64,000 nt of DNA, taken from positions 65,925,981 to 65,989,980 of the forward strand of contig CM046853.1 of assembly GCA_025617745.1 (NCBI GenBank). Direction: 5' to 3'. Positions 37,601-48,300 of the stretch are shown one piece after another. Under the pieces are notes generated by a model, which was not told where the DNA came from, did no database searches, and saw only the letters and a list, made by a program, of their open reading frames with translations. The stretch's first letter is position 1. Each line of letters starts with the position of its first letter. Made by a program: the position numbers and the translations under genes. This stretch comes from Heliocidaris erythrogramma (lineage: Eukaryota > Echinodermata > Echinoidea > Camarodonta > Echinometridae).

Positions 37601-40600
37601 GGATAGCGTGGCTGTCGCATGTATGCCGATGATGAATGGTAGTCGTGCCTTAGAGGGTTATACACCCAATTATGATGCAACAGTGGTTTCCAGGGTTTTG
37701 GATGCAGGTCAGTACGCTGTGATAATTTATATTAAATGTATTGGGTTGAGGCAGAGGCGTTTTTCCGTACAGGTGCCCTTTGCATGCCACTTCAAAGTGA
37801 CAAGAGTCCCTTTTTCACTTACATGTCGTGCCCTTTTAAGGTCATAAAGATAACCAAATTTCACTTCTCACAAGGCCAGAAATGGGTTGGAATGGGCTTT
37901 CTTTTCGTGGAAAAAAAAATAAAGCTGAAAGGGGGGGGGGGGGGGAGTGGTCTCAATAAGGTGTGATGGCCGATTCGACTGTGGTTCGATTTAATTATTA
38001 TTTTGACAAGTAACTTACTGTAGACGAATCCCATAAGAACACTACAGCCTATACGGAGACCAAAATGAGCTAGTAACACTTGGGGTAGAAGAGGGTATAA
38101 ATTGGATGTTAACAATTGCCAATTTGGTGTCTCCTAAAAGTGAAATATCTCTTTTCTGAACCCTAGGTGGTGTGATAGTTGGTAAGACAGTTTGTGAAGA
38201 TATGTGCTTTTCTGCCGGTAGTTCCACTGCAGCCCAAGGGCCAGTGTTCAATCCTCATGATACAAAACGGTCATCAGGAGGATCCAGTTCAGGCAATGCT
38301 GTCGTGGTAAGGTCTTCATTTTTACAATTTAAATATTGAGTGGAAATCACTGATTGATGAAAAACAGATAAATTGTAGGCCTGTAGGACAGGGTGATATT
38401 GTCCCGACAGACCCGATTATCTTGTGTCTGCCTTTGCTTTTGGTATATTAGTTATTTATAGTTATTAGTATCCGGATAAGTACCTCCTCTCCTCTCTCTA
38501 ACACTCGGACAACTGGGTCCTACCCCTATATATTCAAAGAACAGCCCGTTAGAAATGAAATTACCCACTTGTTAATACTACCGCTACCGCTTGGTTAGAT
38601 GCCAGGGTAGATTTCTGGCGGTACGTTGTCCATGGGGTAGCAATCGCTTAAAAAAAACTTTCGGTGTCAGTTTCATTTGAAAATACGATAATTTTAATAA
38701 TTTTCGCCACTACGAATGTTCTAGACTTTTTAAACGAACGTTTATTCTCTTATTTATCCTTTATTTATTTACGCGTGTATGAAGTTGACTGTAGGTGAGG
38801 CGGACATGGCAATCGGCGGTGACCAGGGAGGGTCGCTTCGAGTCCCCGCCAGCTGGACAGGTGTGGTGGGTCTCAAACCAACCTATGGTCTCGTGCCTTT
38901 CACTGGAGCTATAGGAGGAGATCCTGCTATCGATCATCTAGGACCGATGGCTAGAACAGTAGAGGACTGTGCACTGCTCCTTGAGGTACTCCCAAATTCA
39001 ATCATTTTGAGTTGCCGAATTGTTTGGAATAATCAAATACATGTACATTAAGGTGCCACTGAGAAGTCAAAATAGCTTTCTCATTAAGTTTTCTTACTAG
39101 GAAAGATTAGATTAGGTGACATAGAGTCTTGGATCTTGTCAACTTTTTTCAGAGAAAGAGAGAAAAAAGACTACGCAATCGTAGATTTTGTGTGCAAACC
39201 ATGTACAAAGAAATTATGAGAGAAATGAAAGCAGTTAAGGCTAACCACGCATACCCGTATCGTTACTCTCCATGTCAATGACATGACGTAAATCACTCTG
39301 CTGTTTAAAATCACGATACGGTTCTGGTTTAAAAAATAGAAAGAGCAGTCTGGCAGTGGCAAAAATGTCAGTGAAGTCAGTTCCTGTGCATGCCAAATCA
39401 CTATGAAGTGGAATATTAACGGAACGTTTGTATTACATGTACAGGTTATAGCTGGATATGACAGGGGACTTGATCCAAGACAACACCCACATATCACCGT
39501 ACCACCGTACCCCGAACAGGTATGGCGTTGGCCCATAATATTACTCAATAATGTGGTCAACGTTTAAACAAAACCTACTTATTATATCTTGGTTATCACT
39601 AACGTATTTAAAGGGGCACTGGGGAGGCAATATTTTAGGATGCATAGTATATAATAATATATTTGCAGGTCTGATAACATTTCACCATAAATTTTTCCTT
39701 TCTTATACACAATTTATACAAACAAAGAGTTGGGAAATCAATGTCGAATCTTTGTTGATTTTAAATAATTAGTTATACTCCAACTTGTTGAAATGTAGTA
39801 TAAACGGTTCTTTAGATCATATCGTATTTTTAGAAGTTCTAAGTTGTGATTTATGTCTCCTTATCGTTCCTCAAAACTGTCCAGTTGGAGGATGCTAGTA
39901 TCAAGGGGCTGAAGATCGGATTGGTCGAGGAAGGGTTTCAGATGCCGGGAGCCGAGGAAGCTGTGAATCAATTCGTGGAAAACACGATCAGAAAAATGGA
40001 AAGTCTGGGGGCCATTGTGGAAAAAATATCTATACCAATGCATACCCGAGGTATAATATTTTGTCTCTCTAACCATTTTTTGAATAAGACTGTTTGTTCA
40101 TTCTTTGTGGAAAGGAACATAATTTTGGGGTTTCACCATAATGATGTTACCGGGATTTTAAAAGAGAGACATTGGACGTCCGGTTGGGGTGGCTATGTCA
40201 GGTGAAGGAAGACATTGAAGTTCTTCTTCTTCTTCTCCCTCCCTTGCTCTCTCTCTTTGCAATCGGAAAATTTCACTAGCCATCAAAAAAATAAAAGGAG
40301 GAGGGGGAGGATGATAATTTGTGTTGATACATTTTTCTACAAACGTCAAAAACCCTCAAATAAGAATCCATAGACTTTTAAGGAACTGACGAGTGGAAGT
40401 GAAATACCAACTTCCTATTTTAAAGAATAAAATTGACATTATTTTTCTTCTTGATGTCTAAAGTGTTGAGACAGAACTGTTCATATTATTGAAAATTTGT
40501 CCCTCTTTGAGATTTTTTTAAAAGTATGCTTACATGATACAAAGTAATGTAAATTGGTTATATGCTTTTAATACAGGCAAAGATATATACGGCACATCCG

Positions 40601-41963
40601 CTGAAGGTACAGGCGCTTGTATGCGTCATCTTGGAGGTAAGCTATTAATAATATTTGCTTATTACTCAGCTAGCATAGCACAATCGCAGATGTCTTTTTT
40701 CGGTAGTCTTCAACATTCAGTGTATGCTTAAGTTTTCTTTTGATTAAGTGAGAATATCTTTCAGTCACTACCAGAACTCAAGATAGATTACGATGTTCTT
40801 GAAATAAGCGAATGAACGGTATCCATACTGCCTACTTCCAGGTGTGTGATTACAGCCAACCGAATGATACTTTTCTTTGAACCAAGAACATTTTTTTTTT
40901 TTCACATTTTTGTATGTTTATAGGTAGTGGTCATGCAGGTTTCTATCCATCGAGTCTCGCCGCTGAGTTTGGGAAAATGTTTCATTCCAGGCCAGATGAC
41001 TTCCCGGTGACAATGAAAGTAAGTAAAACAAACATGTGTCGTTCATAGTGGTTTATTATTTTGGAGTTTGATGTAGAGGTTGTGGTTCGAATCCCATCCC
41101 GGCATTGACGTCTTTCGCAGAGACATCTATACATTATACTCCACCTGAGTGTAATCAATTACCCGGGAGTACAATGAAAATGGAATTCAAAGTTGATGTA
41201 CTCATTTATCCACTTCATAGAAATAATTGCCTTATGAAAACGTGTGTACGTACGTGAGGCCTGTTCAGTTGATTTATTTTAATTTTTTTCTACTTTTGCT
41301 ACATTGATTAGATGGTCTTGATGCAGAGTGAATACCTGAGTAAGTATTACAAGAATCAGGTTCACGCGAGAGGGCGCAATCTCGTGTTTGGTCTTCGTCA
41401 AGCCTACGACCACGCCCTCCAGGGGGTCGACGTACTCGCCTTACCGACCACGCCCTATCGTGCCGACAACCTCATCTACAAGGAAGAAACGTTACAAGGT
41501 GACGTTTCCTTATAATTATTTCTTTAACTGAGTAGTTTTTGCAGATGAATATAATAAGGGCTTCTTGGAAATAGACACATCAAAAAGTTTGATCTATCCC
41601 AGAAAAAAAAAATCGTTCTCAGAACTGTCAGATATTTTGGACCCATCATTGTGTCCCCCCCCCCCCCCCCGTCAAGTAATCTGCATTTAGCACTGTTATG
41701 TAGTATTATCATTCAAAGCAGTAGAACAATTTTAAATTTATTGATCATCATTTTTTTTTCGTTCAGAATTCGTCGGAAAGTGTTTCAAGATGACGACGAA
41801 TACGGGGGCCTTCAACCTAACCGGTCATCCCGCCCTCAGCGTCAATGCAGGCTTTCTCGAAGGCTTACCTGTAGGTCTTATGTTGGTTGGAAAACACTAT
41901 GATGAACTCACCATCTTTAAAGTCGCTCAGGCAGTCGAGAAAATCAGGGATGACACGAAGTAA
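31664..41963 (+). CDS. Amidase-signature family enzyme, gene B (12 exons, 523 aa)
   Basis: Exons: 31664-31706, 32805-32902, 34206-34342, 37535-37707, 38167-38306, 38785-38985, 39445-39519, 39885-40050, 40577-40636, 40924-41018, 41312-41498, 41767-41963; total 1572 bp, ATG to TAA. Catalytic residues by family pattern: Lys115 (RIAIKDS), cis-Ser190 (GGSSSGN) and nucleophile Ser214 (GGDQGGS). Other family blocks are [53 protein letters not shown] and [10 protein letters not shown]...[12 protein letters not shown]. Exons 2-9, 11 and 12 have exactly the lengths of gene A; exon 1 is 9 bp and exon 10 is 6 bp shorter. Both paralogs keep the triad, so both could be active. The exon 6 acceptor (ATGAAG) is pyrimidine-poor but is the only one keeping phase and length. 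Intron 3 holds a 2.2-kb foldback element. Substrate is not predictable from sequence. Confidence 0.93.
32640..32768. mobile_element. 129-bp hairpin element
   Basis: ACGGAGTGATTTATTCTGTG at the left pairs with CACAGAATAAATCACTCCGT at the right. The arms continue inward through CTCTCTATAT and TCCGTCGCAGA to a short loop. TA follows the right end; it lies 36 bp before amidase B exon 2. Confidence 0.9.
33001..33654. mobile_element. ~650-bp element with CCCGGGGG ends and GGCACTCAGATATATGGGTG repeats
   Basis: The left end (G run, then GCACTCAGATATATGGGTGT) pairs with the right end (ACACCCATATATCTGAGTGG, then CCCCCCGGGG). CCCCTAAA repeats and CG-rich TAACGCGCGTTACGCG lie inside. It lies in amidase B intron 2. 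Confidence 0.85.
34381..36566. mobile_element. 2.2-kb Mutator-like foldback element with a 9-bp target duplication
   Basis: CGCACAGAT occurs exactly at 34372-34380 and 36567-36575. The inner ends GGGGTCATCCCTATAGCTAG and CTAGCTATAGGGCTGTAAC are imperfect inverted repeats. Each arm is about 300-350 bp of repeated GGTCCGATAG / TCTATAGACCGAAT units in opposite orientation. The 1.5-kb middle has no recognisable transposase. Long TIRs plus a 9-bp duplication fit Mutator-like elements. It sits 38 bp inside amidase B intron 3. Confidence 0.8.
37253..37395 (+). mobile_element. Incomplete G-tract element
   Basis: GGCGGATCCAGGGGGGG at the left and ACTGAGCGATTTTTGAAGG, the reverse of the family core; no matching right end was found. 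Confidence 0.65.
41050..41215 (+). mobile_element. Second SINE-like fragment
   Basis: A perfect B box GGTTCGAATCC (near 41092) and a tail with ACCCGGGAGTACAATGAAAA similar to the 16206 copy. No clear A box. It lies in amidase B intron 10. Confidence 0.5.
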
Positions 41964-42470
41964 AGAACACATTTACGATACGGAAAAAAGGAAGTACAAA
42001 ACTGACCAGTCGGTATCATATTAACTGGAACGATGAACTCACTATCTTTAAAGTGGCTCAGGCAGTCGAGACAATCAGGGATGACACGAAGTAAAGAACA
42101 CATTTACGATACGGAAAAGAGGAAGTACAAAACTGACCAGTCGGTATCATAATTATTAGCTGGAAGACACTACGATGAACTCACTATCTTTAAAGTGGCC
42201 TAGGCAGTCGAGAAAATCAGGGATAAGGCAAAGTAAAGACAAACAAACAACATAGCTTATCATGTTGGTGTCATGTTGTTTGAAAGATACTACACCCTCT
42301 ATAAATTTACTCAGGCTATTGGAAAACTCAGAATGATACGAAGTAAAAAATCACCCTTTTTCTATACGATTAAAGGACTGCAAACTGTAGCGTCATGTTC
42401 GTTTAAATACATATTTGATGAACTTACTAGTATCTTCTGGTCACTCAGGCTGTCTAGACCGAATAACTTG
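41964..42470 (+). repeat. Tandem array of degenerate copies of the amidase B last-exon tail and 3' UTR
   Basis: The block containing GATGAACTCACCATCTTTAA and GCTCAGGCAGTCGAGA, which encodes the last residues and 3' UTR of gene B, recurs behind the true stop. The CTCAGGC-type core falls near 41925 (the real exon), 42056, 42198, 42309 and 42443, so spacings are 131, 142, 111 and 134 bp. Similarity falls with distance: the second unit keeps an open frame and stop, the third reads GCCTAGGC with an in-frame stop, and the fourth and fifth are recognisable only in patches. Confidence 0.85.
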
Positions 42471-43423
42471 TGAGAAAAATTTGTTAAAAATTAGTATGTC
42501 CAAAACATGCACAAGGAGTTGGACAAATATACCAGTACGGTTTAATAGTTTAAATTCTATATGGCACATTCAAAGAGGCCATTGCCTATGTCAGTCTTGG
42601 CCTGCATGGGGAAAGTGTGTGTGTGAACCTTAGACATTGAAACTGCCATAGGTTTACTTTTGGATGTGCATCCGCCCTTAGGATGTTTTTAGAACTAATT
42701 CCAAAGGAGTGTGAACTAGGAGAACATGATAATGATGTTACAAACATGACACTGACAAATTATTTTACCAATTCGATTCCGAAAACTCTGACGTGGAAAA
42801 CAAGTATCCTCTCATTTATTTTCCTTTTCCTCTTCTTTTCTGACCTCAGTCATATATCAACCTAGACTTGATTTCAAAATATACACTGACAGTTACCCAC
42901 TGGAATATTTACCTACGGGAATTTTACCCCTGACCACTTCCTCATGACAACTACCCACCGGACATCATTCTGTGCCCCTTATTTTGTTTAGTGGATACTT
43001 TGCCCGGGGTAATTGTCATAGGGGCAGTTTTGCAGTGGAAAACTACCCCTTGCAATATCCATGTTAAATCGTAGTTATATTGTTGAAAATGAAATTGTAT
43101 TTTTGTTTAGGGAATTAATCCATTATGAATAGTTATTTTGTATACAGGAATCATTAAAATTCAATCAAGTATTCAAACTCGATGTAAGACGCCGATTGTT
43201 TGTCGCTTTGTTTTAGCTATATCACAGTAAAAACGCTGTTTACAATATGAATTGTACAACAGGTCATTCAGTTCATTAAACAACTGTTTGCATTTTTAAA
43301 CAGCGTTTTCTCTTTGTACGTAGATAAGGTTAACAGGGGCGCCATTTCATTGTTTGCCCCGTGCTCCATAATCCTTGGCTATACCCAGGAGGTATGTAAT
43401 CATTGGTGTATATAGCTTGCCTA

Positions 43424-43657
43424 GTACCTCCTTGATAGTCATAAGGACCGCTATTCATAAGGACCGCTATCCATAACGCGTGACTAAATGAATAGCGGTT
43501 TTGTATGAATAGCGGTCCTTCTAAATAGCGAGCAAACCATAGACAAATTACCTCGCTATTCATAAGGATCTCCATTCATAATGACAACTATTCATAAGGA
43601 CCGATATTCATAACGCGTCTTAAATGAATAGCGGTCCTTATATAGCGAGTGGACCCG
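43424..43657. repeat. Palindromic GAATAGCGGTCC repeat, copy 2 (inverted relative of 23502-23731)
   Basis: Contains ATAACGCGTGACTAAATGAA, the reverse complement of a block in copy 1, and ends TATAGCGAGTGGACCC, matching the reversed start of copy 1. Confidence 0.85.
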
Positions 43658-44022
43658 ATTACATACACCTCATATCTTAGATTGATATAAGATTTGTTTC
43701 ATTTTTGTTTTCATTCAAAATTTTCCAGTGACGCCTTTCGTGCTTTATCTTGAATATTTCAAAAGTCCTTCACTGTTATGATCTTTTCTTTTTATTTCCT
43801 TCCACTAAAGTACAATCATAAAGCTACAAACCGGAAATGCTTCTATATAGGGCCTTTATGGTTAACTCACGATCCCCAAGGTTGACTTCAATCACTACGC
43901 TTCCGAATGATATTGGACTTTCGTGATTTTCAAAATTGCAATACTTTCATGCCGCACTACAACTACACAATGAGCAGAGCAAATTTAATTCAGTTTATCT
44001 TTTGTATGGCAAGGGGTCCTAA

Positions 44023-44177
44023 AGCTACGCGGGTCCTAAAGCTACGCACCATACAAATTACATACACGCGCAATGCAACGCGTTCAAATCAGGCTAAAAC
44101 ACACACACGATACACACAGTCAATTTCAATATCAAGATTTGCATTCATTTATTGCATGTGCGTAGCTTTAGGACCCC
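44023..44177. mobile_element. 155-bp MITE with GGGGTCCTAAAGCTACGC ends
   Basis: GGGGTCCTAAAGCTACGC (doubled at the left end) pairs with GCGTAGCTTTAGGACCCC. A lone related end, GTGCGTAGCTTTAGGTCCCC, lies near 44359. Confidence 0.85.
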
Positions 44178-45279
44178 TTCATTTTTACGAACAAAATTTG
44201 ACATCGGCATTGATATCGACCTGAAAACGTGCATTATTGACATTCACCCATCGTAATTTTCTCCACAAATCAACTTTAGAATATCCAGAATCAGGATATG
44301 GAATGAAATTGGTGACAAGCCAGTGATTTATGTGACCTTTTAGCTGCTGAAAACAAAGTGCGTAGCTTTAGGTCCCCCCATCATATAATGTAAGCTTGAC
44401 TCTCGCACCTGAATTAATTATGTCCTGAAGAGCGGGATTTGTCTAATATCTTTGCCACCTCTCCAACGATTCATGTAAACATTTCTATTTTGGAAAGATG
44501 ACTAGATAAACGAGCAACACTGAAATGATTATTTTCTTGTGGTAAACTTGGTATTTCATCAATCATTAGTTAAGATATAAGCATTTGGTAAGCCCATACT
44601 CCGGGCACCTTCCTGCCCGAATAAGAATGTTCGGGCACCTCTCTGACCGAGTACGAGGTGAAAGATGTCCCCATATTGGTATTTTCAGAATTCTTGGGAG
44701 GCATGCAGCCTCCGCCCCCCTTCCTCTAACACCAAAGAAAAATCTGACTTGTTATTAAGCTTGAGTGATCAAAACCCACTTTTGTGAAAGGGTGCAAAAT
44801 TCAGACTTGACTAGAATTGGTATTTGTCCTGGCTGGTATGAACGAAGTTGAGAACCGTTTAACGTCTCCCCATTTAAATATTTCAAAACATTTTCACTTT
44901 TTTCAGGAAATGTTCATACCTGTGGAAAGCCTAGGGTCTCTTCTATCATATGACACCAAAATATTTCACAATATTTTACGCTTGAGTGAGCAAACGCCAA
45001 TTTGTGAAAGGGTGCAAAATCCGTACTTAACAACTGTTGTTTATGTTCTGGGTGGTATCAGCAAAGTTGCGAGTCATGAGTTGGCGGGTTCCTACAGACC
45101 GGGTTAGCTTCGAGCTTGAGTCGAATTCGAGGCCGCCGACATCGCCTATATGACACCGGCTGCATGCTGCGCTGTGCTACATGCGTACGTACGTATGTAC
45201 GTAGAGTACATGGGCCGTATTTATGCATGCTAAGGCCGAGGTGAAAATCAGGAGCATGCAGTAACGTTTTTACGAGAGA

Positions 45280-45376
45280 ATGGCTTCATTTGGCAATTTC
45301 GGAAGAACTCTGTGGATAAGAAGTTACAAACTTAAAGTTTGTCCCAAGAAGTATCTGCCTTTTGTAGACAGGGGAG
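45280..45376 (+). CDS. MRPL46: Tentative first coding exon of the MRPL46-like gene
   Basis: ATG in the context GAGAATGG opens 32 codons plus one base, followed by donor GTAACT. The encoded N-terminus has seven Lys/Arg in the first 24 residues and its only acidic residue is Asp30. The phase (one base) fits the exon starting at 55301, whose first codon it completes as GGT. Support is phase plus composition only; the ~10-kb gap needs transcript evidence. Confidence 0.5.
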
Positions 45377-48300
45377 GTAACTATTACATCATTTCACTCA
45401 TTATTTATGAAGTCAAGTTTTCTCAAATCAGATACCGCACTGCCATGACTGCCACTGCCACTGCACTGCACTGCTGCCTCCAGACTCCAGACCGGAGTGC
45501 CACCCGGATCGCTCGGGCGAGCTGCCGCGGTATGTGGTAGTGAGTCCCCCGTCCGTCGCCTGCCCTCTGCAAATTAAAATGCGACTAAATTAGAGAGAAA
45601 AGGGTGCTGTTTCCATGTATTTTTGCCTTCCAGTCACGATTCTGGCAATTGATTTTCAAAATTATGTCTCGTTTTGGGGAAAAAGGGGGAAAAGTAGAGG
45701 TTTTGGGACCGTTCCTTAAAATAATTAAACTTAAGACTTTAAAGTTTAAGTTATCTTAAGTTAAGTTGTGAGCTGATTGGCTAATTCAAGTGATGTCACA
45801 CCTAGCCAGGACTAGCTTGAGTTAAAAAAAAAAAAATGGGCTATACGCCTTTTACATCACAAAGCTAGGTGTTTTATTCCGCCAATCTAACGGCGCATGG
45901 TTAGCATGAAAAATGTGCTGGAAAATCCCTTTCCTGATAGTGATAACTCTCGCGACTGACAGGTTCTTCACCACAGTGTCTCCTCCGAGACCTACTCCTC
46001 TAGTCCGAGGGAAACTTTTGGAATGTTTGTGTTAAAATTATTTTCTATATTTCAATTAAAAAAAGGAAAAATAGAGCATAAAAAATTTCTGAGAACTCAC
46101 CAGTGTTTGTGTATCCATGCCTCCTCTTGTCATGCAGATTTAAAATGGTGGCTGCGTGCGACGGCGCGCGCGCTGTCGGCGATACAACCATAATCGAAAC
46201 TAGCTGTACAAGCTCCTTGGCTTATCAATCTGGTACTGGCCTATGGAGCTGTACATGGGGTCCATATACTGTGTGTGGAGGCAGATATCAACAAAAAAAT
46301 CTAGATCTAAATATCACTATTTCTCACATCCTGTGACCCATGCAACCCACCCTCAGAGTTTGCTAAAGGGGTTACCTTCCAGGATCAACTAAGATTGTAA
46401 AAATTGAATGACTAAAAAAGAAAAAAAAAGAAAAAAATCGGCAGGTTTTTTTTACCTCGACAGGATCTCTTAGTCAAAGAGGTAAAAACACCAATATAAT
46501 CAGCAAAATTTTCGAGAAAAAACTTCCTTCTACATTTAGGATGATAGAATATCTAATTTCATCCAAGATTCTTCGATAGGATCTTTATCATGTTGATCAA
46601 CTTGAATTTTCAAGCTGCTTTTGGCCGGCGATCTTGCTCATTTCCAGCACACATATGTGCTAGATACCACACACTTGATATGGGAGGCAATTGCTTGCGG
46701 TACGAAGGTACAGAGGGCGAGGTTATCTACAATAACCTCGCATAAGTGTGAGTGGGTTTAGAGGACGTAACCGCAAACTTGGCTGGCTGTCGCAAAAGGA
46801 AGTCTTTCCCTAAAAACAACTAAACAATAAAATATAAAGGAGTGGGACCAGCAAAAGGATACGTGGGATCCGGGCTAACTCGGCACTAGGGACAACTCGG
46901 TATTGGGCTGAGATGTCAAAAAAGGCTGATTCGATTGCAAAGATTTGCCTGAAGTTTTGCACTGACTAAATCTTTCACATTACCCAAATTACTAAAAAAT
47001 ATTTGATAAAAATGTGTAAAATAGTTATTAAAAAGGTAATACCAAAAATTTTGAGGAGCAAAATTCAACAAAACTTGAAATTTAAAGTTATTTAAATTCT
47101 GGTGTGTAGCTTGAACTTCAACTCTGGAAGACTTATCGCCAAAGACTTTAAATAGTATCAAGACAGATCACTCTGACCTACTTCCGTAGTACATTTTGGA
47201 GGCATACTTTGCTGTGTTAAAAACAGACTCGGAAAAATACGTTCTCCATAGGTATAACACGTGAAAAGATGTCTCACTTTTTCTTGATATTTCATATCTT
47301 ACTCCATCTTTTTCAAGTCTGATTTTTGCACGAGAAAAAGGATGGATAGTTAAAAAAACATTTCTTGAACCTTTTTTGTCAATAAATGATGACATAAATG
47401 GTACCCTGGGGTGCCAAATAAAAATTGGCCATTTTTTTGAATTATTTAATTTTTTTTTTAGGGCTGTACCCTGGGTTACCAAAAAATTGGGAAATTATTT
47501 TGGTGTGATTTTCTCAACATTCAATTGTGTCCCATGTTCTTGTAAAACATCCTATAAGTCATGTATTTTTCTCAAATTCATTGTTGTGAGTAATTATTCT
47601 ATTATTGATTTCTATTTCTTCGATTTGAGAGAGGGATTGGGCCAGCAGTGTCATAATAACACCATCAGCCTGCTCCTTGTCTCCCCCGTTACTCGCCTTC
47701 CTAAAAACCGCTACTGTACACAGATCAGCGGCCTGCTCGTCCCCCTACCGTACTTTCTCTTTCCTTGGAATCTTGCGTCTTTTACGTCCTTTCCCTTACA
47801 GTAAATTTCCGTATCCACCATTACCTTCCACCATTGTCTAAGTTTGAAAGTTTGACAGCTAAAATACAGTAACGATGAAGTGATGTTTTTTAGGAAGAAG
47901 TGAAATAAAATCAAGTTCTAAAGCCGCGGGAGCTAACGCTATAACCACACTGCGTTTGTGAGGGCTGCTAGCAGCTAGCGCGCGAGCAGCATGCAGTACA
48001 TACAGTGCAATAACACTGCACTGTTAACATGCATTGTGACTACGTATACGCACTGCATTCATAACTCTGGGGTTGTACTCGAGTGGACGTGAGATGGCGC
48101 TACACAACATGGTACCCCGGGGTACAACGCTACACCGGGGTACCGCGTGGTGCATCAAATGCCGATATGAATCCCTTGGATAATGCCTGCTTTTCGACAG
48201 AGTCATCTGCCATAGGGTTAACACGTGAAAACATGGATTTTAAAAATGATTATAGTTCCTCTAGTATTACCTTGAATTTAGTGCAAATGTGGCTTACATG

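Larger units (their letters stand above)
41964..45279. other. Spacer between amidase B and the MRPL46-like gene
   Basis: After the exon-tail array come sequence with inverted TACCCAC/GGGGTA-like motifs (about 42890-43060), a small element with AAAAACGCTGTTTA / TAAACAGCGTTTT ends (about 43229-43310), the second GAATAGCGGTCC repeat, an element with GGGGTCCTAAAGCTACGC ends, and near-duplicate blocks around TGTGAAAGGGTGCAAAAT (about 44780 and 45005). No gene was recognised. Confidence 0.6.

Noticed and set aside
47376-47804. 142-codon frame in the inferred MRPL46 intron 1
   Set aside because: Phe-rich, low-complexity translation with no recognisable motif or splice-consistent exon.
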